Assembly: GCA_016926765.1 (NCBI GenBank)
Contig: JAFGNY010000149.1
Coordinates: 1 to 7,009, forward strand
Length of the DNA: 7,009 nt
Origin: Bacteroidales bacterium
Lineage (GTDB): Bacteria; Bacteroidota; Bacteroidia; Bacteroidales; FEN-979
Direction of reading: 5' to 3'
In this document: one piece after another, positions 1 through 6,193 of the stretch
Position numbering within the stretch: position 1 is the stretch's first letter
How the letters are laid out: the number at the start of each line of letters is the position of its first letter
Notes under the pieces: generated by a model
Seen by the model: only the letters and a program-made list of their open reading frames with translations
What the model was told of the DNA's origin: nothing
Database searches by the model: none
Made by a program: the position numbers and the translations under genes

Positions 1-1049
1 AGTATGCCCTCTCTACCAGTATTAAGAAAATGACAATCAAAGACAAACCAACAATCGGGTTGGTCCAGGGGAATGGCGAACCCTCCCCGGGGGCGATGTT
101 CGAGGCGGTTCAGGCGCTATCGGTACTGAACAACGTAGAATCGGTCAACATCAGCGATTCAGTGATGAACCTTGGCAGATTCAGGGTGATGATGCTGGTG
201 GGCCCCACCAACTCGATCCCTTCGGTGGCATTCCAGAACCTCGACAGGTACCTGGCTTACGGAGGGAACCTCTATATTGCCATAGACCGTGTGGATGGAA
301 ACTTCCAAACCGCCATGGGCAGCGAAGTATCTACCGGCCTGGAGAGATGGCTGGAGACAAAAGGAGTACGGATCAATCCCGATTTTATCATCGACCAGCA
401 GTGCGGGAGTGTGATGGTTCAGCAACAGCAGGGAATGATGAGTTTCCAGACGCAGATGAACTTTCCCTATCTTCCCATGATCAACAAATTTGCCTCCCAT
501 CCGGCAGTGAAAGGGCTGACCTCCATCGTCATGCCGTTTGCCAGTTCCATCGATTATACGGGAACAAATCCGGGAATAACCTATTCCTCTCTTGCGACGA
601 CATCAGAGAGGGCCGGAACGGAGCGCCCGCCAGTCTATTTTAATATCAACCGTCAGTGGCAGCAAACAGATTTTCCCAGGTCGAACCTGACCGTTGCCTG
701 TTTGCTGACCGGCAAGATCTCAGGGGAAGCAGAATCAAAGATATTCATTATCTCGGATGCCGGTTTTCCGTTGAATGGAGAGGGGAATCAACGGCATGAG
801 ATCCAGCAGGACAATGTGAACCTGCTTGTGAACGGGGTGGAATGGCTTGGCGACGATACCGGCCTGATCGGTCTCCGCACCAAGGAGATCACCTCCCGTC
901 CGCTTGACCAGCTAAAAGACGGCACAAGAGCGTGGCTGAAATACCTGAATTTCCTGTTGCCTCTCATCCTGATCATTATTTACGGCGTTGCCCGTTGGCA
1001 GTACCGGAACCGGCTCAGGACCAAACGGATGAATGAAAATTATTTCTAA
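1..1049 (+). CDS. gldG: GldG-family ABC transporter auxiliary protein, 3' part (5' end outside window)
   Basis: The frame is open from the window edge (first full codon at base 3), and the residues before the first Met (YALSTSIKK) read as protein, so that Met at 30 is internal and the gene starts to the left. The visible part has 348 residues. It matches the GldG / ABC_transp_aux family: a GLVQGNGEPS strand, a LVGPTNSIP...LDRYLAYGGNLYIAID segment typical of the flavodoxin-like or GATase-like fold of these proteins, a Gln/Met-rich stretch followed by FPYLP, and a C-terminal RPLDQLKDGTRAWLKYLN motif leading into one membrane helix (about residues 305-322 counted from the Met at 30) with a short basic cytoplasmic tail. 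In Flavobacterium, GldG works with GldA (ATPase) and GldF (permease) in an ABC transporter needed for gliding. Many non-gliding Bacteroidota also carry homologues, so the gene alone does not prove motility. The next gene, 24 bases downstream, encodes a DUF4340 protein and supports an ABC-export-type operon. Confidence 0.88.
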   Translation, partial: YALSTSIKKMTIKDKPTIGLVQGNGEPSPGAMFEAVQALSVLNNVESVNISDSVMNLGRFRVMMLVGPTNSIPSVAFQNLDRYLAYGGNLYIAIDRVDGNFQTAMGSEVSTGLERWLETKGVRINPDFIIDQQCGSVMVQQQQGMMSFQTQMNFPYLPMINKFASHPAVKGLTSIVMPFASSIDYTGTNPGITYSSLATTSERAGTERPPVYFNINRQWQQTDFPRSNLTVACLLTGKISGEAESKIFIISDAGFPLNGEGNQRHEIQQDNVNLLVNGVEWLGDDTGLIGLRTKEITSRPLDQLKDGTRAWLKYLNFLLPLILIIIYGVARWQYRNRLRTKRMNENYF

Positions 1050-1060
1050 CCATCAATTGC

Positions 1061-1068
1061 AGGAGGAG
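1061..1068 (+). promoter_or_regulatory. Strong Shine-Dalgarno site for the DUF4340 gene
   Basis: AGGAGGAG lies five bases before the ATG at 1074. This near-perfect anti-16S match fixes the start at 1074 rather than at the second Met (1086). It stands out because the other genes in the window have only weak A-rich sites such as AAGGAAAA or none, as is usual in Bacteroidota. Confidence 0.75.
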
Positions 1069-1073
1069 TAGAA

Positions 1074-2039
1074 ATGCCGAACAGAATGAATAATAAGATC
1101 CTGATATCCATATTGCTTTCCTTAGCAGTTATCGTGGCAGCGGTCTGGATTTATGACAGCCGGAAAGGGGAGCGCAGTTTCCGGAGTGAACTCGTTGAAA
1201 TCGACCCTGGCAACGTAACTGCCATCTCCATTTACCCTTCGGGGGCATCGGCTCAGGAGATCAGGCTGGAAAAAGTGGGAGATACCTGGAACGTGGTTCA
1301 AGGGGAGAAAACCTATCCTGCAGATACTGCTTATATTTCGAGGATCATCCACTCCTTCATGGAGGCAAAACCTGAACGGGTAGCCGGGATGGATAAAAAC
1401 AGCTGGGGGGAATTCATGGTGACCGATACCTCCGGAACCCGTGTCGTTATTGAAGAGGATGGAGATGTTGCCGCCGATCTCCGGGTGGGGAGGGTCTCTT
1501 TCTCTCAATCTCAGCAGAATCAGATGTACGGGCGAAACCAGAACCCGGATATCAAATCGCATGTTCGGGTGGCCGGAGATGACAAGGTGTACCTGGTGAA
1601 CGGATTTCTTTCCCTGCTCTTTCAGAATCATCCTTCGGCATACAGAAACAAAGTCATCTGCCGGTTTGACGAGAACCAGCCGGTTCGCTTTACCTTCACC
1701 TATCCGGGCGACAGCTCCTTTGTCCTGGCCAAAACAAGTACGGGATGGATGGTGGATGAACTTCCGGCGGATTCGCTGGAGGTGATCTCCTTTCTGAGAT
1801 CCGTGGCGAAATCATCGGGCAACGACTTTGCTCCGGATGAGGTGATCCATGGTCTCTCTTTTACTGACAGGGTGAAAATTGAGGGGGACAACACGGAAGT
1901 GATTGATATCGAAGGGATTAAAGCGGATACGTCGAACCTTTTTTATGTGAGATCCTCTGCCAACCCGGAAGCTGTATTCAAGTTCACAAATCCCACCCTC
2001 TATCACAGAATTTTTACCAGCAAAGGGAAATTCCACTAA
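1074..2039 (+). CDS. Membrane-anchored DUF4340 domain protein
   Basis: This 321-residue protein has one N-terminal membrane helix (about residues 9-26) after a short basic head, and the rest lies outside the cytoplasm. Family features are the opening strand IDPGNVTAISIYPSG, the pattern EIRLEKVGDTWNVVQGEKTYPADTAYISRII (positions 62-92: a small beta-sheet followed by a helix, the core DUF4340 unit), a Tyr-Leu-Val-Asn beta segment (173-176), and a second similar unit in the C-terminal half (TSTGWMVDELPADSLEVISFL, 221-241). DUF4340 genes commonly sit next to GldG/ABC-2 auxiliary genes, and this one follows gldG in the same operon. The molecular role is not known; a part in assembly or substrate handling by the transporter is inference. 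The length is normal for the smaller members. No N-terminal Cys or lipobox is seen. Translation starts at 1074, supported by the AGGAGGAG site. Confidence 0.82.
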   Translation: MPNRMNNKILISILLSLAVIVAAVWIYDSRKGERSFRSELVEIDPGNVTAISIYPSGASAQEIRLEKVGDTWNVVQGEKTYPADTAYISRIIHSFMEAKPERVAGMDKNSWGEFMVTDTSGTRVVIEEDGDVAADLRVGRVSFSQSQQNQMYGRNQNPDIKSHVRVAGDDKVYLVNGFLSLLFQNHPSAYRNKVICRFDENQPVRFTFTYPGDSSFVLAKTSTGWMVDELPADSLEVISFLRSVAKSSGNDFAPDEVIHGLSFTDRVKIEGDNTEVIDIEGIKADTSNLFYVRSSANPEAVFKFTNPTLYHRIFTSKGKFH

Positions 2040-2071
2040 CAGGTTACCCCGGATTTCTATTTTTCTGTTAG
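2036..2071. repeat. Inverted repeat across the convergent gene junction
   Basis: CTAACAG (2036-2042) and CTGTTAG (2065-2071) form a perfect 7-base inverted repeat around a 22-base loop, and each arm contains the stop codon TAA of one of the two converging genes. It could form a weak bidirectional hairpin. Neither side is followed by a clear U-tract, so it is not a canonical intrinsic terminator. It is the only candidate for ending both transcripts in the 28-base gap. Confidence 0.3.
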
Positions 2072-3513
2072 CGCAATTCGAACTGCTTCCAGAAAATAAA
2101 TTTACCCTGCCGGTTATTTCGCATAATATTCCATGCCCCCGAAAGAAATTGGCCACCGGATTTTACCAGCAGATCATCGAATCCGTCGCCATCGAAATCA
2201 TCCGATAAGATGATATAATCGCCTTGGAACGATAAACCGGCAAAGAACGGTCCTTCAAACGCAAAATCGTGCGTGTTGTGAAAGATCTCAGTATTTTCAC
2301 GAAGGTATAATTTAAGATACTTGACACAAATATCCATGTAATGGTCGTTGTTGAAATCTCCGGTAAGGATCACGCCGCCACTACGTTCAAAATCGGGCAG
2401 GACCAGTTTGCTGAAAGAGGTATCGAGATTGACCACGGTCAGTTTAAAAACTCCCTTTTCGGGTTCAGACAGCCATAGTAAATCATCACGCCCGTCCCCA
2501 TCCGAGTCGCCAGAAAGGATCGCCAGGGATTCTCCATTTCCGGGGATGGTCAGATTCGAGAAAATCCCGGGATCTTCACGGAAACGGAAATCTCCTTCAT
2601 TCATAAGGAAATGTGTCTCTAATCCCATGTTCAGGTTGAAGTGATACAAACAGAGATCATCCAGACTGTCACCGTTAAAATCGCCGGATAGCATCCTGAA
2701 ATCGCCACGATAATTTGATTCATCCCCGGCAATAACTGCTGGGTGTTGCCTGCTGAAATGACTGCTGTCATGGTTTGGGTAGATCATCCATTTCCCTTTG
2801 TTCCTGCCGCTGATAAACTGAACCAGGAGATCGGCATAGGGATCTTTATCGAATTTTCCGGGAGTAGACCTGATCAGGTCAAACGAGAGTTGGATATAAA
2901 CTGTTCCTTTCTTTTCGATGCCAGGTTCAGGGAGTTCAATCTGGATGGCCGACTGGTGGTTAAATTCCTCGACAAACTGAGAAAACGTTGATCCGGGAAC
3001 AGCGAGAATCAGATAATCGTAGTAGCCGGTGAGTGTATTGTTTTCGCTCTTTTCAATGGAAGCGCCTGTTTCTGAAATCAGATGTTTTATCCGTGCATCG
3101 ATTGTCTGGAAATCAGCCAGCGGGGCAGACCCTTTCCCCTTTTTCTCTATTTTCGGTATATAACTCACTTCAATAGCGTTGTCCCAGGGGTTGTTCACCG
3201 GTTTGAACAGGATAAACACGATGAGCAGGATCGCAGCAACCGAACTGACGGCCAAACCGGCTTTCCACACAAAGTGTCTCCGGTTTGCCAATCTTTTTTT
3301 AGCTTCAAGAGATTGCATGACTCTCGATTCAAAATCTACTGGAACTTCAGGTGTTTCAGCCGTAGCCGCATACGATCTGTATTGTCTCAGATTCTCAGCT
3401 AACTTCCTGCACTCCGGGCACTGCTGAAGATGATTTTCCAACTCCTTCCTGATGGCTGGAGATACCTCATCGGGATAGAGCGGGAGATAGTTTTCTGTTT
3501 CCTTGCAGTTCAT
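2068..3513 (-). CDS. Transmembrane zf-HC2 anti-sigma factor with extracytoplasmic FG-GAP/VCBS repeats
   Basis: This 481-residue protein has four regions. (1) Residues 1-40 are a zf-HC2 zinc-binding anti-sigma domain with Cys3, His28, Cys32 and Cys35 in the HLQQCPEC motif; this domain is known to hold ECF sigma factors. (2) A single membrane helix spans about 85-103. (3) Residues about 130-215 resemble DUF4349/DUF2275 segments often found behind such anti-sigma domains (helix ARIKHLISETGASIE, then DYLILAVPGSTFSQFVEEF). (4) Residues about 219-458 carry FG-GAP/VCBS-type repeats with Asp motifs DFNGDSLDD (278), DSDGDGRDD (336), DFNNDHYMD (386) and DFDGDGFDD (439), plus a degenerate one at 222 (DKDPYAD). 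These Asp loops typically bind calcium and sit in beta-propellers. The start overlaps the sigma stop as ATGA, so translation is probably coupled. Inference: the propeller senses an envelope ligand, calcium or a partner protein and controls release of the sigma factor. The combination of regions is unusual. No protease site can be called. Confidence 0.85.
   Translation of the reverse strand: MNCKETENYLPLYPDEVSPAIRKELENHLQQCPECRKLAENLRQYRSYAATAETPEVPVDFESRVMQSLEAKKRLANRRHFVWKAGLAVSSVAAILLIVFILFKPVNNPWDNAIEVSYIPKIEKKGKGSAPLADFQTIDARIKHLISETGASIEKSENNTLTGYYDYLILAVPGSTFSQFVEEFNHQSAIQIELPEPGIEKKGTVYIQLSFDLIRSTPGKFDKDPYADLLVQFISGRNKGKWMIYPNHDSSHFSRQHPAVIAGDESNYRGDFRMLSGDFNGDSLDDLCLYHFNLNMGLETHFLMNEGDFRFREDPGIFSNLTIPGNGESLAILSGDSDGDGRDDLLWLSEPEKGVFKLTVVNLDTSFSKLVLPDFERSGGVILTGDFNNDHYMDICVKYLKLYLRENTEIFHNTHDFAFEGPFFAGLSFQGDYIILSDDFDGDGFDDLLVKSGGQFLSGAWNIMRNNRQGKFIFWKQFELR
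2140..2859 (-). repeat. FG-GAP/VCBS-like tandem repeats within the anti-sigma factor
   Basis: Four clear copies of a (G/D)DxDGDxxDD-like motif begin at residues 278, 336, 386 and 439, spaced 58, 50 and 53 residues apart. A degenerate fifth copy begins at 222 (DKDPYADLLVQ). The text after the first copy (DLLVQFISGRNKGKW) resembles that after the last (DLLVKSGGQFLSGAW). That similarity is expected if the ends close one propeller, or if the repeats arose by duplication. The similarity is at protein level; no long DNA identity is visible. Confidence 0.75.
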
Positions 3514-4115
3514 GGTTCGAGATACTCTTTCATTTTTTTTGCAACAGCGAGCCTACCCCTGGAAAGTGTTGATTTGACGGTTCCCATATTCATCTTCATG
3601 ATGCCTGCAATCTCTTCATACGATTTTCCCTGGAAGTCCTTCATGATCACGACGGATCGCTGCTGATACCGGAGTCGTGCTATGATCCCCTGGATGACCT
3701 GTCCCAGCTCTTTGTTCAACAACTTCTGCTCTGGATCTCCCGAGTGATCAGGAAAATCAGCAAACCGGGGGCTATCTTCTTTTTCAGCCGGAGGAAATGT
3801 GGCCATTTCATTCATTCGTTTATTCCGGGTCCATCGGGAATAGTTTGAACAGGTATTCACCATGATGCTGTAAAGCCAGGTGGAGAATTTGGCTTCCCCC
3901 CTGAAAGACCCTATTTTGTTAAACACTTTGATAAACACATCCTGGGCAATATCTTCGGCATCCTGCCTGTTTCCGGTATATCTGTAACAGAAGCTAAACA
4001 CGGTTCCCTGGTATTTATTCACCAGCTGTGAGAAAGCTGTCCTATCACCGTGCTCCCTGATGTTACGGACCAGGATTTCATCAATATCTTTGGTAGTTGA
4101 AGTGGATATAACCAT
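3510..4115 (-). CDS. ECF-family RNA polymerase sigma factor
   Basis: This 201-residue protein has only the two domains of ECF (group 4) sigma factors. Region 2 is at about 22-95: FSQLVNKYQGTVFSFCYRYTG, the core-binding motif DAEDIAQDVFIKVF (52-65), and FSTWLYSIMVNTCSNYSR (77-94), which forms the -10 recognition part. A Pro/Asp/Glu-rich linker of about 40 residues follows, then region 4 at about 138-195 with RSVVIMKDFQGKSYEEIAGIM and the helix-turn-helix MNMGTVKSTLSRGR (176-188) that reads the -35 element. It probably directs a small regulon and is held by the anti-sigma factor encoded next (4-base overlap). The ATG at 4115 has no good Shine-Dalgarno; AAAAGG lies about 18 bases upstream and could pair with CCTTT just after it. 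An A8 run (3533-3540) near the 3' end encodes Lys-Lys-Met and is a possible slippage site. No autoregulated ECF promoter can be called with confidence in the 44 bases upstream. Confidence 0.95.
   Translation of the reverse strand: MVISTSTTKDIDEILVRNIREHGDRTAFSQLVNKYQGTVFSFCYRYTGNRQDAEDIAQDVFIKVFNKIGSFRGEAKFSTWLYSIMVNTCSNYSRWTRNKRMNEMATFPPAEKEDSPRFADFPDHSGDPEQKLLNKELGQVIQGIIARLRYQQRSVVIMKDFQGKSYEEIAGIMKMNMGTVKSTLSRGRLAVAKKMKEYLEP
3534..3540 (-). other. A-AAA-AAA heptamer, possible -1 frameshift site at the sigma/anti-sigma junction
   Basis: In the sigma frame the sequence reads GCA AAA AAA ATG, giving the X-XXY-YYZ form A-AAA-AAA. After a -1 slip the frame reads AAT GAA AGA GTA TCT CGA ACC ATG, has no stop, and runs into the anti-sigma frame, since that gene lies in the -1 frame relative to the sigma gene. 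The product would be a fusion of about 682 residues. The heptamer and the open frame are read directly from the sequence. That slippage happens is inference; Lys codons alone could produce the run. Confidence 0.3.
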
Positions 4116-4124
4116 CAGAACTTC

Positions 4125-4138
4125 AAAGGTATTCCTTT
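4125..4138 (-). promoter_or_regulatory. Small inverted repeat in the sigma gene leader
   Basis: Read on the - strand, AAAGG-AATA-CCTTT forms a 5-base stem with a 4-base loop, ending 9 bases before the sigma ATG. The only purine-rich Shine-Dalgarno-like sequence upstream of the sigma gene is in the first arm, so folding would hide it. The stem is short and could be chance. Confidence 0.2.
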
Positions 4139-4159
4139 TTGCGTTATCGATCGATGAAA

Positions 4160-5215
4160 TTAGTTGGCCTCCACAAGCAATTCCGGATTGGCGATCCAGG
4201 CGGCAAAATAAGGCTGTCCTGACGTTTTCTCCCGCATCATGATGAGAAAAGGATGGTTGATGATCAGCGTTCTGGGACCCGGACCTTTTTTCAGCACGAT
4301 AGTAGCTTCACTATCGGCAAAAGCGCCACTTTCGTTCAGTTCAAACCCAATCGATTGGGTGGCCTCAGCAAAAAAGTATCTCTCAAAATTCGGATTGGCA
4401 AGGTGAACCCCATATAATTCTTCATATTTTTTATCAGCATGAATCACAACTTTTGGGATCACGAGACGGTCGTTATCAGCCAGTGTTGTTGGCTCTGAGC
4501 TTTTTATCCTCTCCGTAACACCCTCGATCGTCTCTATGAGTGTGCCGGCCGGTTTGCATTGAGCAATGATGATTTCATCATCTTCTCCAGGGTTGCTGAT
4601 GCTGAGAATAAAATCTTCCGCGCTTTTAGGATCGATCACCCTGACAAGCTCTCTGATCCCCTGATGCTGTTCACTGTTTCCGGTCGACCAGATGCCAAAA
4701 CAGGCGATGTCGGAGGTCGTTTCACCACTATAGAACGGGAAAGGCTGACTGAAGGTCTCAAATTTGGTATTGAATTGAACGTTTATCTGGAAGAATGAAT
4801 AGCAGATGATGGTATAGGGATCTTCGGTGTATTGCGAGAGGTCGATTGTTTTATTGAATTTGTGTTTGATTTCTTCTGAAATATTCCTGTCGATCCCGGC
4901 TTTGACAAACCCTGCCAGGTTTACGGAATTTTCCGGATTAATGGGGGAAGGATCCGAGTTATTCAGGTAATCCACCAACGGCAGGTCTTTCTTCACTCTG
5001 ACCTGGCTTTTCAGAATATCATTCTCAAGCATCTTCCAGGCAAGCTGGAACGATGAGCTGAAAATAATGTTTTGTGTTTCTGTGAGCGGCACTTCCTGAT
5101 AAGGAGTAACCAGACTGTTCCTGTACTCCTGGGCATGGATAGGGTAATACATCAGGAGTACAGGAATGGTGATCAGAAGAAAGAGGCGTTTTTTCATTTT
5201 TCCCTTTTTTATCAT
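4160..5215 (-). CDS. Secreted serpin-like protein, probably non-inhibitory
   Basis: The protein has 351 residues from the first ATG (5215), or 345 from the second (5197, MKKRLFLL). Both have A-rich Shine-Dalgarno-like sequence upstream, so the start is open. A signal peptide runs to about Ala28 (IHA/QE), so the protein is exported. The C-terminal third follows the serpin pattern: LVIPKVVIHADKKYEELYGV (251-270; serpins have LPKF-K-YDLK-LGI here), ATQSIGFELNESG (285-297; strand s5A and the hinge, usually FIEVNEEGTEA), a loop, then NHPFLIMMREKTSGQPYF (320-337; usually NRPFLF-IR-TG-ILF) and a final ANP (342-344). The N-terminal segment QNIIFSSSFQLAWKML (49-63) fits the serpin NIFFSPLSIS region. 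The hinge has Phe, Asp, Ser and Glu where inhibitory serpins have small residues, and the loop centre is KKGPGPR, so protease trapping looks doubtful. The mature part (about 323 residues) is short for the family. It lies 84 bases after the lipoprotein gene and 44 before the sigma gene. An envelope protease or ligand partner is inference. Confidence 0.65.
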   Translation of the reverse strand: MIKKGKMKKRLFLLITIPVLLMYYPIHAQEYRNSLVTPYQEVPLTETQNIIFSSSFQLAWKMLENDILKSQVRVKKDLPLVDYLNNSDPSPINPENSVNLAGFVKAGIDRNISEEIKHKFNKTIDLSQYTEDPYTIICYSFFQINVQFNTKFETFSQPFPFYSGETTSDIACFGIWSTGNSEQHQGIRELVRVIDPKSAEDFILSISNPGEDDEIIIAQCKPAGTLIETIEGVTERIKSSEPTTLADNDRLVIPKVVIHADKKYEELYGVHLANPNFERYFFAEATQSIGFELNESGAFADSEATIVLKKGPGPRTLIINHPFLIMMREKTSGQPYFAAWIANPELLVEAN

Positions 5216-5299
5216 TGGTTGTTTCCTTTAGGACACCGGTTTTTCACCAATGTTCCATCTGAAGGGAAAATTTTACCTGATTTGCTGGTCAGCCTACAT

Positions 5300-6181
5300 T
5301 TATTGTACCATCCAAATCTCTTTGACAAATTTCCGGGTGGATGGAATCGTCATTTCCCGTTCACCGCTCGTTTTTGTTTCAGTAGCTGCCTTACCATCTG
5401 ATCGTATTTTTACCAGCACACCCTGCTTGTAATCGAAATAATAGCTGTCAGTTCCTGAAATTTCTCCCGTTGTCTTCATGATCATACCATGCGAATTTCC
5501 TTCTCCCAGAACAACCCCGGAAAATGGAACAGTCACTTTAATACAATCCCGTCCATCTATGGTTTCATATCCTTCCAGGGTAGCTGTGCAGTTGACATAA
5601 AGATGCAGCCAGTTCCCTCCTGATTCTTCCCTGATCGTATCGGAATAACTCCAGGAATCGCCTGGTTTAACCGGTGTGCGTGGCAGATCGGGGAAGAAGG
5701 ACTGGTATTCGGGAGCCAGGTTGCGGGTTTCTCCTCCCAGGTTGAAGGTGATCGCTGCAGCCTGGGCAAAATCCGATTCTTTCCCCCAGGAGGTCAGCTT
5801 GATGGCAAAGTGCTGTCCAATCACATTTTCCATGTCGGGTGTTAAATCCTGCCCGGGGATTTTCAGGAAGATGTACATGGTATCGACACTAATATCCAGT
5901 GTCATGGGCTGCGCATCCGGATTCTCCGTTTTGATGGAGTATTCCTGGTAGCTTGTCAGGGTAACTTCGAGTTTCTGACCCATCATCTCCATCTTTTGTG
6001 AGGCGTCCCCCGTTGAAACATACCTGAGTGTTTTTGATTCAGGCATCCGGTAACTCAGGTTCAATCCATTTTTTTTATCACCCCAGATGTTTTTCTTTGG
6101 GGCACATCCGGCGAGGATGAAGATTGTTGCCAGCATCATCCCTAAAGGGACTAACAGTTTTAATGTTTCTTTTGTTTTCAT
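5300..6181 (-). CDS. Lipoprotein of unknown function
   Basis: This 293-residue protein has a lipoprotein signal peptide: basic head, hydrophobic stretch, and lipobox LAGC with the lipidated Cys at 26. It would be anchored in the envelope and probably faces the periplasm. The mature part looks rich in beta strands, with alternating polar and hydrophobic residues: LNLSYRMPESKTLRY (40-54), LEVTLTSYQEYSI (71-83), MTLDISVDTMYIFLKIPG (93-110), and a conserved-looking FFPDLPRTPVKPGDSW (162-177) followed by TLEGYETIDGRDCIKV (201-216). The Pro-Val-Lys-Pro-Gly-Asp-Trp turn and the Gly-Tyr-Glu-Thr-Ile-Asp-Gly repeat recall DUF6263-type lipoproteins, but I cannot name the family firmly. The two Cys of the mature part (198, 213) could form a disulfide. 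The gene starts 12 bases after the winged-helix gene with AAGGAAAA before its ATG, so the two are probably co-transcribed. No enzyme motif is seen. Confidence 0.8.
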   Translation of the reverse strand: MKTKETLKLLVPLGMMLATIFILAGCAPKKNIWGDKKNGLNLSYRMPESKTLRYVSTGDASQKMEMMGQKLEVTLTSYQEYSIKTENPDAQPMTLDISVDTMYIFLKIPGQDLTPDMENVIGQHFAIKLTSWGKESDFAQAAAITFNLGGETRNLAPEYQSFFPDLPRTPVKPGDSWSYSDTIREESGGNWLHLYVNCTATLEGYETIDGRDCIKVTVPFSGVVLGEGNSHGMIMKTTGEISGTDSYYFDYKQGVLVKIRSDGKAATETKTSGEREMTIPSTRKFVKEIWMVQ

Positions 6182-6193
6182 GATTTTCCTTGT

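Noticed and set aside
408..480. Gln/Met-rich stretch in the gldG-like protein
   Set aside because: A Gln-rich segment followed by an FPYLP-like motif is, as I recall, common in GldG proteins of this phylum, so it is not unusual.
347..643. 98-codon open frame on the + strand inside the gldG-like gene
   Set aside because: It overlaps a clear family match in another frame, and its translation is Ser/Asp/Arg-rich and unlike any protein I know.
1122..1631. 169-codon open frame on the - strand inside the DUF4340 gene
   Set aside because: It is fully antisense to a well-supported gene, has a Pro/His/Arg-rich translation with no fold-like pattern, and has no ribosome site.
3082..3427. Two overlapping + strand open frames opposite the anti-sigma gene
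   Set aside because: Both are shadows of the zinc-finger and membrane-helix coding region, with no independent signals.
5193..5212. A-rich run with an A-AAA-AAG heptamer at the start of the serpin-like gene
   Set aside because: It falls within the first codons, where a shift would give no meaningful product; it is better explained by Lys codons and a ribosome site for the second Met.
5216..5299. 84-base gap between the lipoprotein and serpin-like genes
   Set aside because: I looked for a Bacteroidota-type promoter (TTG and TAnnTTTG), a terminator hairpin with U-tract and a small gene, and found none that is convincing.
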